DNA from: an uncultured Eubacteriales bacterium
GTDB lineage: Bacteria; Bacillota; Clostridia; Christensenellales; CAG-138
DNA: 64,000 nt
Reading direction: 5' to 3'
Assembly: GCA_900545265.1 (NCBI GenBank)
Contig: UQYI01000011.1
Coordinates: 1 to 64,000 of the forward strand
Shown here: piece by piece, positions 17,349-26,430 of the stretch
How positions within the stretch are numbered: the first letter of the stretch is position 1
Layout of the letters: each line of letters begins with the position of its first letter
Notes under the pieces: generated by a model
Seen by the model: only the letters and a program-made list of their open reading frames with translations
What the model was told of the DNA's origin: nothing
The model's database searches: none
Made by a program: the position numbers and the translations under genes

Positions 17349-17377
17349 TTGCCCGCAGTCATCGGTTCTGCTATACT
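17349..17377 (+). promoter_or_regulatory. Promoter of the GtrA-like gene
   Basis: TTGCCC (17349-17354) and an extended TGCTATACT (hexamer 17372-17377) are separated by 17 bases. The predicted first base is at or next to the ATG at 17385. Confidence 0.6.
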
Positions 17378-17384
17378 CTTTCTC

Positions 17385-17897
17385 ATGGGTACACAAAATT
17401 TTCTGGAGCGCTTCAAAGCAAAAACCGGCGCCTGGGGGCAGATGCTCCTTTTCTGGCTCATTGGCTCTGTGGCCACTGTAGTGGATCTGGCCGTCTTTTC
17501 CCTGGGCAATTACGTGCTCTTTACCGGATTAAAGAATATTCCCGTTCACTGGTGGCTTCTGGACTATTCCGTCTCCAACGGCGGACTGTGCGCGCTGCTT
17601 TCCTTTGGAATCAGCTTTGCCGTGAGTCAGACAGTAAACTTCTTCGTTCAGCGCAAAACCACTTTTTCTGCCTCCGGCAACGTGCTGCTCAGCGGCATTC
17701 TGTATGCAGCCGTGGTGCTGTGCACTTATGTACTGGTATTGTGGCTCCCCACGATTATCAGCGAGCCGGTATGCAGTGTTCTGGGGCAAACGCTCGGAGC
17801 GGTAGCGGTGAAGCTTCTGTGCCAGTTTGTTTCTTTTTTAGTACAGTTCCCGCTAAACAAGTTTCTGGTCATGCGGGATTGGTCCAAAAAAGTCTGA
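17385..17897 (+). CDS. GtrA-like four-helix membrane protein
   Basis: This is an integral membrane protein of the GtrA family, about 170 aa with four hydrophobic helices. The first helix runs LLFWLIGSVATVVDLAVF, the family's typical opening, and the pattern SFGISFAVSQTVNFFVQRKTTF is also conserved. The family moves or supports lipid-linked sugars in cell-surface glycosylation. The start at 17385 fits the family. A frame start at 17340 would lie inside the promoter. There is no ribosome-binding site before 17385. It stands alone, without a glycosyltransferase partner. Confidence 0.8.
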   Translation: MGTQNFLERFKAKTGAWGQMLLFWLIGSVATVVDLAVFSLGNYVLFTGLKNIPVHWWLLDYSVSNGGLCALLSFGISFAVSQTVNFFVQRKTTFSASGNVLLSGILYAAVVLCTYVLVLWLPTIISEPVCSVLGQTLGAVAVKLLCQFVSFLVQFPLNKFLVMRDWSKKV

Positions 17898-17923
17898 GTT
17901 TCTCCCCTACTTCTTAAATGAGG

Positions 17924-17945
17924 GCCTTGTCAGGGCTCTTTTTTT
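17924..17945 (+). terminator. Short terminator after the GtrA-like gene
   Basis: GCCTT pairs with AGGGC (one G-T pair) around GTC at 17924-17936, followed by eight T at 17938-17945. Confidence 0.5.
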
Positions 17946-17951
17946 GTATGC

Positions 17952-18353
17952 TTATGCCTGTTTTTCTCCGTACAGCTCCCTGATACGCTCCAGAATGGGG
18001 GCATCTGCCGGACAAAAAGAGTATCCTCCTGCTTCCGAAACGGGGATGAAACGTATGTCTGCATGTTCCAACTTTTGGGGTTCCTGTCCATACGGCAGCG
18101 TGCAGGTATACAGGCTCAAATGCACCGTAATATCCGGATACACATGGGTAAGATCCATAAACAGATCCCCCACCTCTATCTGCACACCCAGCTCCTCCAT
18201 GCACTCCCGTGCAAGAGCCTGCGGACGGGTCTCGCCGGGCTCCACTTTACCGCCTACAAATTCCCATAAAAGTCCCCGGGCTTTGTAAGCCGGCCGCTGA
18301 CAGATCATGAATCTGTCGCCCCGCCAGATAAGAGCTGCCACAACCTCTACCAT
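17952..18353 (-). CDS. Nudix hydrolase, MutT/8-oxo-dGTPase-like
   Basis: This is a small 133-aa Nudix enzyme, cytoplasmic, probably removing oxidised nucleotides (8-oxo-dGTP). The Nudix box is complete: GGKVEPGETRPQALARE followed by CMEELGV. The N-terminus VEVVAALIWRGDRFMICQRP is typical of MutT. The start at 18353 follows GGGAGG with good spacing; the longer frame has no such site. It is monocistronic. Confidence 0.9.
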   Translation of the reverse strand: MVEVVAALIWRGDRFMICQRPAYKARGLLWEFVGGKVEPGETRPQALARECMEELGVQIEVGDLFMDLTHVYPDITVHLSLYTCTLPYGQEPQKLEHADIRFIPVSEAGGYSFCPADAPILERIRELYGEKQA

Positions 18354-18486
18354 ATTTGATGCCTCCCGTTTTCTGTTTACAGTATACTTCAAACAGAAAA
18401 AAAATGAAAGCCTTTATCTATGTTCAAACGACAGGCCATTAAATTGTGCGAAATATGCATTTTCATGTTAATTATAAATAACCTAT

Positions 18487-18515
18487 TTGTCTAACCGGGA
18501 AAAAAGTTCTATAAT
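18487..18515 (+). promoter_or_regulatory. Strong promoter of the PadR gene
   Basis: TTGTCT (18487-18492) and a perfect TATAAT (18510-18515) have 17-base spacing. PadR regulators are often autoregulated; no clear inverted-repeat operator was picked out by eye. Confidence 0.7.
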
Positions 18516-18574
18516 TAGGAAAACATATTAAAAGTGTCATGGAATGCATTTTACATATAAAGGAGAGGATGCCT

Positions 18575-19045
18575 ATGCTGGAGCTGATGATCCTAGCCTA
18601 CTTGAATCAGGGACCGCAATACGGGTATCAGCTGATGGAGCGCCTGAAGCGCTACAAGCCCAATCATAACCGGGTTTATCCGCTGCTCTGGAAGCTTCAG
18701 GAGCAGGGATTGGTAAGCATGGAAGAACAGTCCGTCAGCCGCCGCCCCCGCAGAAAGGTGTACTCTCTGACCAACGCCGGACGAACCTATTTTCTCACCT
18801 TACTGGGGCAGGTAGAGCCGGAAGAATTTTTGGAATCCGAAGAATTTCTTTTCCGTGTAGAGCATTTCCCCCTTATGGATAAAAAAGCCGCCGCACAGGT
18901 TCTGCATGCCCGTCGCTGCTCCCTTCTTCAGGAACAGCAGGAAAATGAACTCAGGCAGGAACCGGTCTCCAAGGCATATGTATCTCATCGTATTCAGGAA
19001 GAGGAGAAGTTTCTGCATCATCTGGAAGAAACTTACACCCGCTGA
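18575..19045 (+). CDS. PadR-family transcriptional regulator
   Basis: This is a 156-aa DNA-binding regulator. The N-terminal winged helix follows the PadR pattern: LELMILAYLNQGPQYGYQLMERL, then VYPLLWKLQEQGLV, then the wing RRKVYSLTNAGR. The C-terminal part is helical and Glu/Gln rich, suitable for dimerisation. The second ATG (18575) is preferred because AGGAG lies 9 bases upstream, whereas the first is too close. No target gene is adjacent, since both neighbours are divergent or separated by terminators. It is possibly autoregulated. Confidence 0.88.
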   Translation: MLELMILAYLNQGPQYGYQLMERLKRYKPNHNRVYPLLWKLQEQGLVSMEEQSVSRRPRRKVYSLTNAGRTYFLTLLGQVEPEEFLESEEFLFRVEHFPLMDKKAAAQVLHARRCSLLQEQQENELRQEPVSKAYVSHRIQEEEKFLHHLEETYTR

Positions 19046-19105
19046 CGCCGCATAAAGCGAATACGGCCATCCATCCTTGATTTCTGCATTTTCACAAATA
19101 AAAGA

Positions 19106-19138
19106 GGTTCCGAAGTCTGTCTTTCGGAACCCTTTTTT
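19106..19138 (+). terminator. Terminator of the PadR gene
   Basis: A perfect 9-bp stem GGTTCCGAA/TTCGGAACC with an 8-base loop is followed by six T. It abuts the end of the convergent YhhN-like gene. Confidence 0.9.
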
Positions 19139-19838
19139 ATGTTTTTCTCTCCTCGCCATCCCGGGCACTGAGGGCCAGAAGCATCTGGCTGGGGCCGTAA
19201 AAAGCCCACATCATATTAAAAGGTATACCGTTCATCTGTTCCGCCAGAGGCAATGCGCCTGTATCCATATAACTCCCGGCACAGTTGGCGGCCACAAACA
19301 TGTCGCAGCACACAAACAGGCTCATCCCCAAAGTGAAGAGCAAGTTTTCCCGACCGACCCAGGCGAAGACTGTCGTGGTCAGCAAAAAGGCTCCATATAC
19401 CGCTGTCAGCAGCAGTACTGCATCTATGCCCCGGGCTATTATCACCGAAACCACGGCCAAAGCTCCCGCCGTCAGCAACCAGCTGATCCCGTGCAGCAGC
19501 GCTCTCCGGCCGCCTTCCATTCGCAGGAGCCGTATGGCCCACAGAGCCTGCGCCAGTACAAACACCGCCATACCCGGGAGCCGCTGTTCCTGCCGCAGTG
19601 CAACCAGAAAAAAATCCGCGCCCGCCGTGCATGCAATAGCCCACAGGCTCAGCAATCCATCCGGGCCGGTTCCATGCGTGCGCATGACATAATACAGGCA
19701 CAGGAGTATCAGGGCATATTGCAAATGCCGGTTGGTATCCCCCGTGGGGTAGATCCACAGGTACAGGATCTGCAAACAAACCCCGATGATGCAAAACACT
19801 ACCGTCAGATATACCCGGTAACCTGCGCCTTTACTCAC
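19137..19838 (-). CDS. YhhN-like multi-pass membrane protein (lysoplasmalogenase family)
   Basis: This is an integral membrane protein of about 233 aa with eight predicted helices. The arrangement resembles the YhhN/TMEM86 family, including acidic residues within helices (GADFFLVALRQ, MSLFVCCDMFVAAN). In animals and some bacteria this family hydrolyses lysoplasmalogens, and clostridia do make plasmalogens; the assignment is by resemblance. The start is GTG at 19838, overlapping the tdk stop by 8 bases with AGGAG at proper spacing, so it is translationally coupled to tdk. Confidence 0.65.
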   Translation of the reverse strand: MSKGAGYRVYLTVVFCIIGVCLQILYLWIYPTGDTNRHLQYALILLCLYYVMRTHGTGPDGLLSLWAIACTAGADFFLVALRQEQRLPGMAVFVLAQALWAIRLLRMEGGRRALLHGISWLLTAGALAVVSVIIARGIDAVLLLTAVYGAFLLTTTVFAWVGRENLLFTLGMSLFVCCDMFVAANCAGSYMDTGALPLAEQMNGIPFNMMWAFYGPSQMLLALSARDGEERKT

Positions 19839-20430
19839 CCTTATGCTCCTGCTCCGGCGCCCGCAAACCCGGCCCCGGGTCCCCCTGCCGCCAGTGACGG
19901 CGGCACAGGCCGATATAGGTATCATTGGCTCCCAGCACTACCTGCTCTCCCACCTTGGTCACATGGCCATAACCATCCAGCCGGGCATTCTGGGTAGCCT
20001 TTCGACCGCACCAGCAGATAGTCTTGACTTCTTCGATGGCATCTGCCCGAGCCAGCAGCCAATGGCTCCCCTCAAAAAAGTTGCCCTGAAAATCCGTTTT
20101 CAATCCGTAGCAAATTACGGGCACGTTATATTCATCACAGATATAGGCCAGCTGCTCCACCTGTTCCCTGGTGAGAAACTGTGCTTCATCTACAATCAGG
20201 CAATCATAGACATGAGCCTTTACCTTTTCTATATCCAGCTCTTCTATCAGCTCACAGGGGGCTTCCAGGCCGCAGCGGGAACGAATGGTCCGCACTCCGT
20301 CCCGGGTATCCGTAGAAGGTTTGAGCATGAGGGCATTCTTCCCCCGCTCCTCATAGTTATAGCGCACCATCAGCGCATTGGCGGTCTTGCTGGAGCCCAT
20401 GGCCCCGTAGCGAAAATACAGCTTTGCCAT
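19831..20430 (-). CDS. tdk: Thymidine kinase
   Basis: Thymidine kinase phosphorylates thymidine to dTMP in the salvage pathway; it is cytoplasmic, type II (TK1-like), 199 aa. The P-loop is GAMGSSKT, a known variant of GPMFSGKT. The Walker B-like DCLIVDEAQFL and the lasso region CYGLKTDFQGNFFEGS are clear. Zinc-binding residues occur in ICWCGRKA and LCRRHW. The start MAKLYFRYG at 20430 fits the family; upstream residues in frame do not. The ribosome-binding site is weak. Confidence 0.93.
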   Translation of the reverse strand: MAKLYFRYGAMGSSKTANALMVRYNYEERGKNALMLKPSTDTRDGVRTIRSRCGLEAPCELIEELDIEKVKAHVYDCLIVDEAQFLTREQVEQLAYICDEYNVPVICYGLKTDFQGNFFEGSHWLLARADAIEEVKTICWCGRKATQNARLDGYGHVTKVGEQVVLGANDTYIGLCRRHWRQGDPGPGLRAPEQEHKGE

Positions 20431-20556
20431 TTCAGGGAGTATCCTTTCTCCATTTGGCAACAGTATAACGGAGTTTCCACCATCTGTCAAAGCCGCTGCA
20501 AAGATGGAGTTTACGCAGAGGCCAAAAGAACTTGAAAGTTTTCTTCAAGAAAGTCA

Positions 20557-20585
20557 TTGACGAAAGGAAGCGTCTCGGGTATAAT
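20557..20585 (+). promoter_or_regulatory. Strong promoter of rpsU
   Basis: TTGACG (20557-20562) and TATAAT (20580-20585) have 17-base spacing, suited to a highly expressed ribosomal protein gene. Confidence 0.85.
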
Positions 20586-20652
20586 GGGCAAGGTGCGTAT
20601 GGGAATCTCAACCCCCATCGCATGATGTTGGCTCAAGAGGGGGGGGAAAAAG

Positions 20653-20823
20653 ATGGAAATTCGAGTCGGAGAAAACGAATCCCTGGAAAGCGCTCTGAAA
20701 AGATGGAAGCGCAAGTGCGCCAGGAGCGGCGTCTTGGCTGAGGTTCGCCGCCGTGAGCACTATGAGAAGCCCAGCGTAAAGCGTAAGAAGAAGGCCGAAG
20801 CAGCCCGTAAGCGTAAGTATTAA
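20653..20823 (+). CDS. rpsU: Small ribosomal subunit protein S21
   Basis: This is a 56-aa ribosomal protein S21 (bS21), which helps initiation at the 30S platform. The sequence [20 protein letters not shown] is the canonical opening, followed by the Arg/Lys-rich [16 protein letters not shown] tail. A GAGGGGGG site precedes the ATG. It is monocistronic between a strong promoter and a UUCG-loop terminator; the usual partner yqeY is not next to it. Confidence 0.97.
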   Translation: MEIRVGENESLESALKRWKRKCARSGVLAEVRRREHYEKPSVKRKKKAEAARKRKY

Positions 20824-20858
20824 TTTCGCTGAGTTCTATGAGTTCTGCAAGAAAGCAA

Positions 20859-20882
20859 AAGCATCCTTCGGGATGCTTTTTT
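20859..20882 (+). terminator. Terminator of rpsU
   Basis: AAGCATCC-TTCG-GGATGCTT hairpin followed by a T-run. Confidence 0.95.
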
Positions 20883-20923
20883 ATATACCTCACTGCAGTG
20901 AGCATTGCAAAAACCTTTTCAGC

Positions 20924-20952
20924 TTGCGCCCCGCAAAGAGACATGCTATACT
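20924..20952 (+). promoter_or_regulatory. Promoter of the EIIC/PfoR-like gene
   Basis: TTGCGC (20924-20929) and extended TGCTATACT (hexamer 20947-20952) are 17 bases apart. Confidence 0.7.
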
Positions 20953-21003
20953 GAATGTATAGATCGTATTGTCGTGTATACATGAAAGGGGATCCATTCC
21001 GTC

Positions 21004-22098
21004 ATGAACAAGTTCAAAGCCTTCCTGCAGCGGAAGGACATTATTTTTTCCGGCAAACGCTACGGCATAGACGCCATGGGCGCCATGGCTCAGGGGCTTT
21101 TCTGCACACTTCTGGTAGGAACGATCCTGGATACGCTGGGGACCCAGCTTCACATAGGCTTCCTTACCCAAGTTCTTTTTACTCTGGGAGAAACCGGCTA
21201 TACCATCGGCAAGTTTGCTTCCGCCATGGTGGGACCGGGCATGGCCGTAGCCATTGGGTGCGCTCTTCACAGTCCCCTGCTGGTGCTTTTCTCCCTGATC
21301 CCTGTAGGATATGCCACCAATCTGCTGGGAGGCGCTGGAGGCCCTTTAGCCGTATATGTGGTAGCCATTGTGGCCAGTGAATGTGGCAAGCTGGTTTCCA
21401 AGGAAACCAAAATCGACTTGTTAGTGACCCCCATCGTTACCATTCTTGTGGGAGTGGGGCTGGCTTCCCTGGTAGCAGCACCCATCGGTACTGCCGCCAG
21501 TGCCGTAGGCAAGGCCATCATGTGGGCCACAGAACAGCAGCCCTTCCTCATGGGGATCGTTGTATCTGTGCTCATAGGCATTGCATTGACTCTGCCCATC
21601 AGTTCTGCTGCCATATGCGCCGCTCTGTCTTTGCAAGGATTGGCTGGAGGCGCTGCCGTTGCCGGATGCTGCGCGCAGATGATCGGCTTTGCCGTCATAA
21701 GTTTCAAGGAAAACCGCTGGGGTGGTCTGGTGGCTCAAGGCATCGGCACCAGTATGCTGCAAATGGGCAACATACTCCGTAATCCTTTGATCTGGCTCCC
21801 GCCCACCCTGGCCTCTGCCATTACGGGCCCCATGGCCACCTGCCTGTTCAAGTTGGAGATGAACGGAGCCGCGGTATCCTCCGGTATGGGCACCTGCGGC
21901 CTGGTGGGACAAATAGGTGTATATACCGGCTGGGTCAACGATATTGCAGCTGGGATCAAGACCGCTATCACCCCCATGGACTGGATCGGGCTGTTGCTGA
22001 TCAGCTTTGTACTTCCCGCCCTGCTCAGCTGGGCCATTGCCCTTCCCATGCGGGAACTGGGCTTGATCAAAGAGGGGGACATGAAACTGGCGCTGTAA
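21004..22098 (+). CDS. PTS EIIC-like membrane protein (PfoR family)
   Basis: This is an integral membrane protein of 364 aa with about nine or ten helices, related to the EIIC_2 group that includes Clostridium perfringens PfoR. Typical pieces are YGIDAMGAMAQGLFCTLLVGTI at the N-terminus, the Gly-rich NLLGGAGGPLAVYV, and LPISSAAICAALSL. No EIIA or EIIB gene is adjacent, so it is either an orphan transporter or sensor-like. Its substrate is unknown. It is monocistronic with its own promoter and terminator. Confidence 0.85.
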   Translation: MNKFKAFLQRKDIIFSGKRYGIDAMGAMAQGLFCTLLVGTILDTLGTQLHIGFLTQVLFTLGETGYTIGKFASAMVGPGMAVAIGCALHSPLLVLFSLIPVGYATNLLGGAGGPLAVYVVAIVASECGKLVSKETKIDLLVTPIVTILVGVGLASLVAAPIGTAASAVGKAIMWATEQQPFLMGIVVSVLIGIALTLPISSAAICAALSLQGLAGGAAVAGCCAQMIGFAVISFKENRWGGLVAQGIGTSMLQMGNILRNPLIWLPPTLASAITGPMATCLFKLEMNGAAVSSGMGTCGLVGQIGVYTGWVNDIAAGIKTAITPMDWIGLLLISFVLPALLSWAIALPMRELGLIKEGDMKLAL

Positions 22099-22154
22099 AG
22101 CTTACGGGCCGGCAAGGGAACTTCTGTTTTACTTATATTCCTTCCAAGAAAAAC

Positions 22155-22189
22155 AAAGGACGGGTCTTTTGGCGGCTCGTCCTTTTATT
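22155..22189 (+). terminator. Terminator of the EIIC/PfoR-like gene
   Basis: AAAGGACG (22155-22162) pairs with CGTCCTTT (22178-22185) and T-rich sequence follows. Confidence 0.75.
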
Positions 22190-22312
22190 TTACAGAGATA
22201 AGAGATTAATGATGACCGAGCTTGCACCGGCGAGATCACAGACAAAACAAAACTTTCAAGTGGACATTGCAAAGCACTGCCAGCCCCGAACGCTGCCTGC
22301 AAAATATATTAT

Positions 22313-22341
22313 TTGACTTGCCCCACCGGAAATGATACTCT
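22313..22341 (+). promoter_or_regulatory. Promoter of hutH
   Basis: TTGACT (22313-22318) and TACTCT (22336-22341) lie 17 bases apart, with TG one base before the second hexamer (extended -10). Confidence 0.55.
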
Positions 22342-22375
22342 ATAAACGAACAAAACTTATACGGGAGGCACGGTA

Positions 22376-23923
22376 TTGGAAGCATTTCATGGCACAGCAG
22401 AAATTGTTATTGACGGCGAGCATCTGACTTTGGAGGACGTATATGCGGTGGCACGGCAGGGCGCCAAAGTACGCCTTTCCCCGGATTGTTTTGAGCAGAT
22501 AGACCGCTCCCGTGCGCTGGTAGAAAAAATTCTGGCGGAGGGGCGCCGTGTCTACGGCATTTCCACCGGATTCGGGGAATTTTCCAAGATCTCCATCGGA
22601 CGGGAACAGAGCGGTCAGCTGCAGGAAAACCTGATCCTCAGCCACTGCGTAGCCGTAGGAGACCCGCTTAGCGAGGATGTGGTGCGAGCCATGATGCTTC
22701 TGCGTGCCAATGCCCTTTCAAAAGGCTTTTCCGGTATTCGCCGGGAACTGATCCAGTGCCTGATCGATATGCTCAACGCAGGAGTACACCCGGTGATCCC
22801 CCAGCAGGGTTCCCTGGGTGCCAGCGGCGACCTTGCCCCTCTGGCACATATGGCTCTGGTGCTGCTGGGCCGCGGAGAAGCTTTTTATAAAGGAAAGCGG
22901 ATGCCCGGGGCCCAGGCTATGGAGCAGGCAGGCCTGCCCACCTATCACCTGCTGGCCAAAGAAGGTCTGGCTCTCATCAACGGCACTCAGTGCATGACGG
23001 CTATCGGGGCTTTGGCCTGGCATGATCTGAATGAAGGTGCTTTACTGGCGGACGTCACTGCTTCCATGACCATGGAAGCGCTTCACGGCCTGACCAATGC
23101 TTTTGAACCCCGTCTTCATACCGTTCGCCCCCATCAGGGGCAGATGCGCACGGCGGCCAACCTGCTCAGGCTCCTTGCCGGCAGTCCTACCATGGAAGCC
23201 AGCCGGGATCTGCGGGTACAGGATGCTTATGCCCTGCGCTGCGTGCCTCAGGTGCACGGTGCCGTCCGGGATGCCATAGACTATGCCAAGGATAAGCTGG
23301 AAATAGAGATCAACTCCGTTACGGACAATCCTATCCTGTATACGGAGGATGAAAGCGTCATTTCCGGCGGAAATTTTCACGGCGAGCCCATGGCACTGCT
23401 TTTTGACTATCTGGGCATCGCGGCCAGCGAGCTTTGCAGCATCAGCGAACGGCGTCTGGAACGACTGGTGAACCCGGCTCTTTCCAATGGGCTGCCTGCC
23501 TTTTTGACCCCTCACGGCGGGCTGAATTCCGGATACATGATCTGCCAGTATTCCGCCGCCTCCATCGTATCGGAAAATAAGGTGCATGCCCATCCCGCCA
23601 GCGTGGATTCCATCCCCAGCTCCGCTAATCAGGAGGATCATGTAAGCATGGGCACCACCGCCGCCCGAAAGCTGAAGGTCATTGTGGGGAATCTGTATTC
23701 CGTCCTGTCTTTTGAGCTTATGGCTGCCGTGCAGGGTATTGAGTTGCGTGGCGAGCAGGAAGCCCTTTCCCCCGTCCATGAGGCATTATTCCAACTGGTG
23801 CGCCGGGACGTCCCCTTTATGGCAGAGGATCATGAGCTTCGGGTGGATATAACCGCTATGAACGCCCTTATGCGCAGCGGAGAGATCCCGACTCTGGTAC
23901 ATCGCTTCCTGCCGGAATTATAA
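22376..23923 (+). CDS. hutH: Histidine ammonia-lyase
   Basis: This cytoplasmic enzyme deaminates L-histidine to urocanate, 515 aa. The cofactor-forming Ala-Ser-Gly triad is intact in GSLGASGDLAPLAH near residue 147. Other signatures are YGISTGFGEF, INGTQCMTA, SVTDNPIL and the active-site loop GGNFHGEPMA. The start is TTG at 22376 with GGGAGG 7 bases upstream, matching the family N-terminus. The other hut genes are not beside it, so urocanate handling must be encoded elsewhere or the gene acts alone. Confidence 0.96.
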   Translation: MEAFHGTAEIVIDGEHLTLEDVYAVARQGAKVRLSPDCFEQIDRSRALVEKILAEGRRVYGISTGFGEFSKISIGREQSGQLQENLILSHCVAVGDPLSEDVVRAMMLLRANALSKGFSGIRRELIQCLIDMLNAGVHPVIPQQGSLGASGDLAPLAHMALVLLGRGEAFYKGKRMPGAQAMEQAGLPTYHLLAKEGLALINGTQCMTAIGALAWHDLNEGALLADVTASMTMEALHGLTNAFEPRLHTVRPHQGQMRTAANLLRLLAGSPTMEASRDLRVQDAYALRCVPQVHGAVRDAIDYAKDKLEIEINSVTDNPILYTEDESVISGGNFHGEPMALLFDYLGIAASELCSISERRLERLVNPALSNGLPAFLTPHGGLNSGYMICQYSAASIVSENKVHAHPASVDSIPSSANQEDHVSMGTTAARKLKVIVGNLYSVLSFELMAAVQGIELRGEQEALSPVHEALFQLVRRDVPFMAEDHELRVDITAMNALMRSGEIPTLVHRFLPEL

Positions 23924-23943
23924 GATACGCCGGTATTCCGGTA

Positions 23944-23969
23944 AAAGCCGCTCCCGTGTGAGCGGCTTT
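23944..23969 (+). terminator. Hairpin after hutH
   Basis: AAAGCCGCTC pairs with GAGCGGCTTT around CCGTGT. Only a weak T-rich tail follows. Confidence 0.55.
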
Positions 23970-24013
23970 ATGTTTGATTGACGTTCTACCAACCTCTTCC
24001 ATATTCCAAAGAA

Positions 24014-24238
24014 CTATGCTTCCAATGTGCAGTTTCCGGACAGGATCTCGGAGTCTTTCCGGGTGGCCTTCAGAGATATGGTGTCTGCTCCCACTACTTT
24101 TGCCTCTACGCTGCATGCAATGGGGGCGATCCCTTCGCCTATGTTCTGCACCGCCGCACTGGCCGCTTTGTCGAACTTCTTCCCATCCTGGGAGATGACC
24201 CCCGCTTCCTTGGCGATGTTCTTTACACGCTCCTGCAT
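24014..24238 (-). pseudogene. C-terminal fragment of the polyvalent phage protein
   Basis: A 74-codon fragment reads KMQERVKNIAKEAGVI and DKAASAAVQNIGEG, a helix pattern seen at the C-terminal part of giant phage proteins. It joins the upstream fragment through two frame changes: in one frame the DNA reads FDAISKNNTDLRDELHDIF, and in another GLYARNLEKMQERV follows. It is therefore a broken continuation of the fragment at 24249-25820. Confidence 0.6.
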
Positions 24239-24248
24239 CTTTTCAAGG

Positions 24249-25820
24249 TTACGGGCATACAGGCCGGTGCTTCGGAATGTGGCTTCTCAAAGATGTCATG
24301 CAGCTCATCCCGAAGATCCGTATTATTCTTTGAGATGGCGTCAAAAACCGGGAAGGATCCTTCATTGTGAAGCTGTTGACATTGCTGGTCAGGGTCATGC
24401 TCTGCAGGCCTTCTTCCAGCGCCTTTGTGTCAATGGCACGGACGGTCTTTTCCAGCTGCTCCGTATCCAGGGAGTAAAGGACCTGGTCGCTATACGTTCC
24501 ATTCTCTGGTCTTGTTTCTCCCAAAGCAGCAAGAATACTTTCCGACAAAATACTTTTATGCGTGCTATTGACAATGCGCAAAAAGTCCTGTATTTTATAG
24601 GCGTAGGAAGCAGTCGAGGGGGTAACACCCTGTGGATGAAACATGCCAGCGGTGCTTCCTTTTTTCATGCGCGCATTCATCGCATGAGCTATATCATACA
24701 CTGCAATATCACTCACTTTATCGCTTTTCTGTTCAATCGTGGATATTGCTATAAATTGATTTCCTTTCGTGTCCATCAAGATTCCGGCCATAGCATAGGT
24801 GGAATCTACATCCGCTTTATTTTTAAGTCCGTTTACAGGAATAGAATTTTTCAGAATCTCCCCTATTTTTTCTGTAGCCTTTGCATTCGTAATAACCCTG
24901 TTTCGATTACCTCCCAAACCATGGCGCAGGGTATTTGCGCTTACGCTTATTTCTCTTCCTGTATAATTGTTTCTCACCAAGCATACGTCTTTGTATTTAC
25001 GTCCGTTTTCCAGTGCGTTTTCCATTCCCGTTTCCACAACGGCCTTTACGTCCACATGGTTATTTTCACCCTGTGTCTGCGCTGTGTCTGCCACGGTGAC
25101 TATCTGTATAGGTTTCTGCTTGACAAGAAAATCATAGGTATATATGGTACCGTTCTTTGCAAAATCAGCATCCTTATATTCTTCGCTCACAGAAGTGTTC
25201 AGAGAATAACTGGTACCATTGCTTCCCACGGTCTTCTGCACCGTCAGAGCAGCGGACCGGTCACGGATCCGCTTGGCCTCCTCTATGGCTTCCGCAGAGG
25301 CGTTGTTGCGTCCCTTTGTCCAGTCGGCAAACCGGCTCGTTACGATGTCAGCCGCTTTCTCGGCGTCCTGCACTGCCGGATCCGCCAGGCGGTCATCCAG
25401 GATTTTCATGATTGTGGCATCGTCAAACACGGGGAGCACAGGCTTCTGCTGGATCACTTTCCCGGTCTTCTGGTTTACCATCTTCCGGTCCACCAGCATC
25501 TTCCAGTAGTTTTCATATTCGGGGCTCAGGCTGTAGCGGCCGTCTTCCCCTTTCACCAGGTACTGGGAGAACTTGGGGATCAGGTTACGCTCATAGCAAA
25601 GCTGGAGGTACTTCTCGCTTGCCTCCCTCATGTAGGCGTTGCCGTCCTTGGCCTTTACGGCTTCCGCTTCGTTAAACCATTCCGCCAGGGCAGGCGCGTC
25701 TCCCTTCTTGCCCCTGTTGTTCCCGCGCTCGTTCTGGGTGCTGGTGTATTCCGTCCAGGACCTGATATCCAGATACTTACGCATGTTCTTGTTCATGCCG
25801 CTGGCGTGATACGGGATCAC
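24249..25820 (-). pseudogene. Middle fragment of the polyvalent phage protein
   Basis: A 523-codon open stretch with no proper start (a GTG without a ribosome-binding site). Reading through the junction in this frame gives KGTIDYVIPYHASGMN, which shows the protein originally continued from upstream. Further recognisable pieces are PVFDDATIMKILDDRLADP and NTLRHGLGGNRNRVITNAK, in the style of large polyvalent protein-associated domains. The last 30 codons are out of frame relative to the next fragment. The biochemical role of the parent protein is unknown. Confidence 0.6.
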
Positions 25821-25825
25821 ATAGT

Positions 25826-26413
25826 CTATCGTTCCTTTAAGGTAAGGGCGGTGTCGGTGTGACGCTCGGCAAAGCGTTCCAGTCTGTCCTTGTCAGACAG
25901 CATGCCCTCGCACAATTCGGCTATGACTTCCTCATCACAGGCAAGCCGTCCCTGCTCGGATTCCATGTTGTACCCGTACTGGGCTGCTTTGCGTTTGAGC
26001 AACCGGTCAAAGCGGTCCTGGCCTACGTCCTCGATCAGCTGGTCACGGACCACGGTATACTTCTCGGAGGCTACGGACTGCATCTGGTGGGTCAGCTCAT
26101 GGGCGGCGACTCTGGCCACGGACATATGGCCGGAGAGCACGAAGTGGATCTTCCCGTCCTCTCCGAAGTAGCCGTTGGATCCCCGCATATAGTCATGGAC
26201 CACCACGTCCATACCCAGTGCTTTGGATATCTTACCGATCATGTCCAGCTTTCTTTGCGCCTGGGCGGTCATGGCCTTACGGGCGCGTTCCAGCTTCTGC
26301 TCGTTGGTAAAGCGTCCGTCCATATCCATGAGGGAGAGTTGGAGCTCCACCCCGTCAGACTGGATGGTGGTACGGGATTTGAAGTTGCTCCTTTCCGCTT
26401 CGGCAAACTGCAC
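25826..26413 (-). pseudogene. Metallopeptidase-like fragment of the polyvalent phage protein
   Basis: A 195-codon fragment with an HExxH zinc-binding motif in ARVAAHELTHQMQ, preceded by VHDYMRGSNGYFGEDGKIHF, typical of the toxin or peptidase-like domains embedded in phage polyvalent proteins. It has no real start codon context and its C-terminus runs into a TAG where the next fragment overlaps in another frame. It was probably joined to the middle fragment by an internal deletion. Confidence 0.6.
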
Positions 26414-26430
26414 GGGGGATACCCCGGTGG

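Larger units (their letters stand above)
24014..26413 (-). mobile_element. Relic of a large phage-type polyvalent protein gene
   Basis: This 2.4-kb stretch contains pieces of one very large protein of the kind found in temperate phages and integrative elements of gut clostridia: an HExxH metallopeptidase-like segment, a middle region with polyvalent-protein-associated repeats, and a C-terminal helix region. Several frame changes and apparent internal deletions separate the pieces. No integrase, capsid or replication gene accompanies it. It lies exactly between the hutH hairpin and the terminator of the next gene. It is therefore decayed element debris, not a functional gene. Confidence 0.7.

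Noticed and set aside
24027..25862. A 611-codon plus-strand open frame across the phage relic
   Set aside because: It has no recognisable domain, while the minus-strand fragments show clear phage-protein features.
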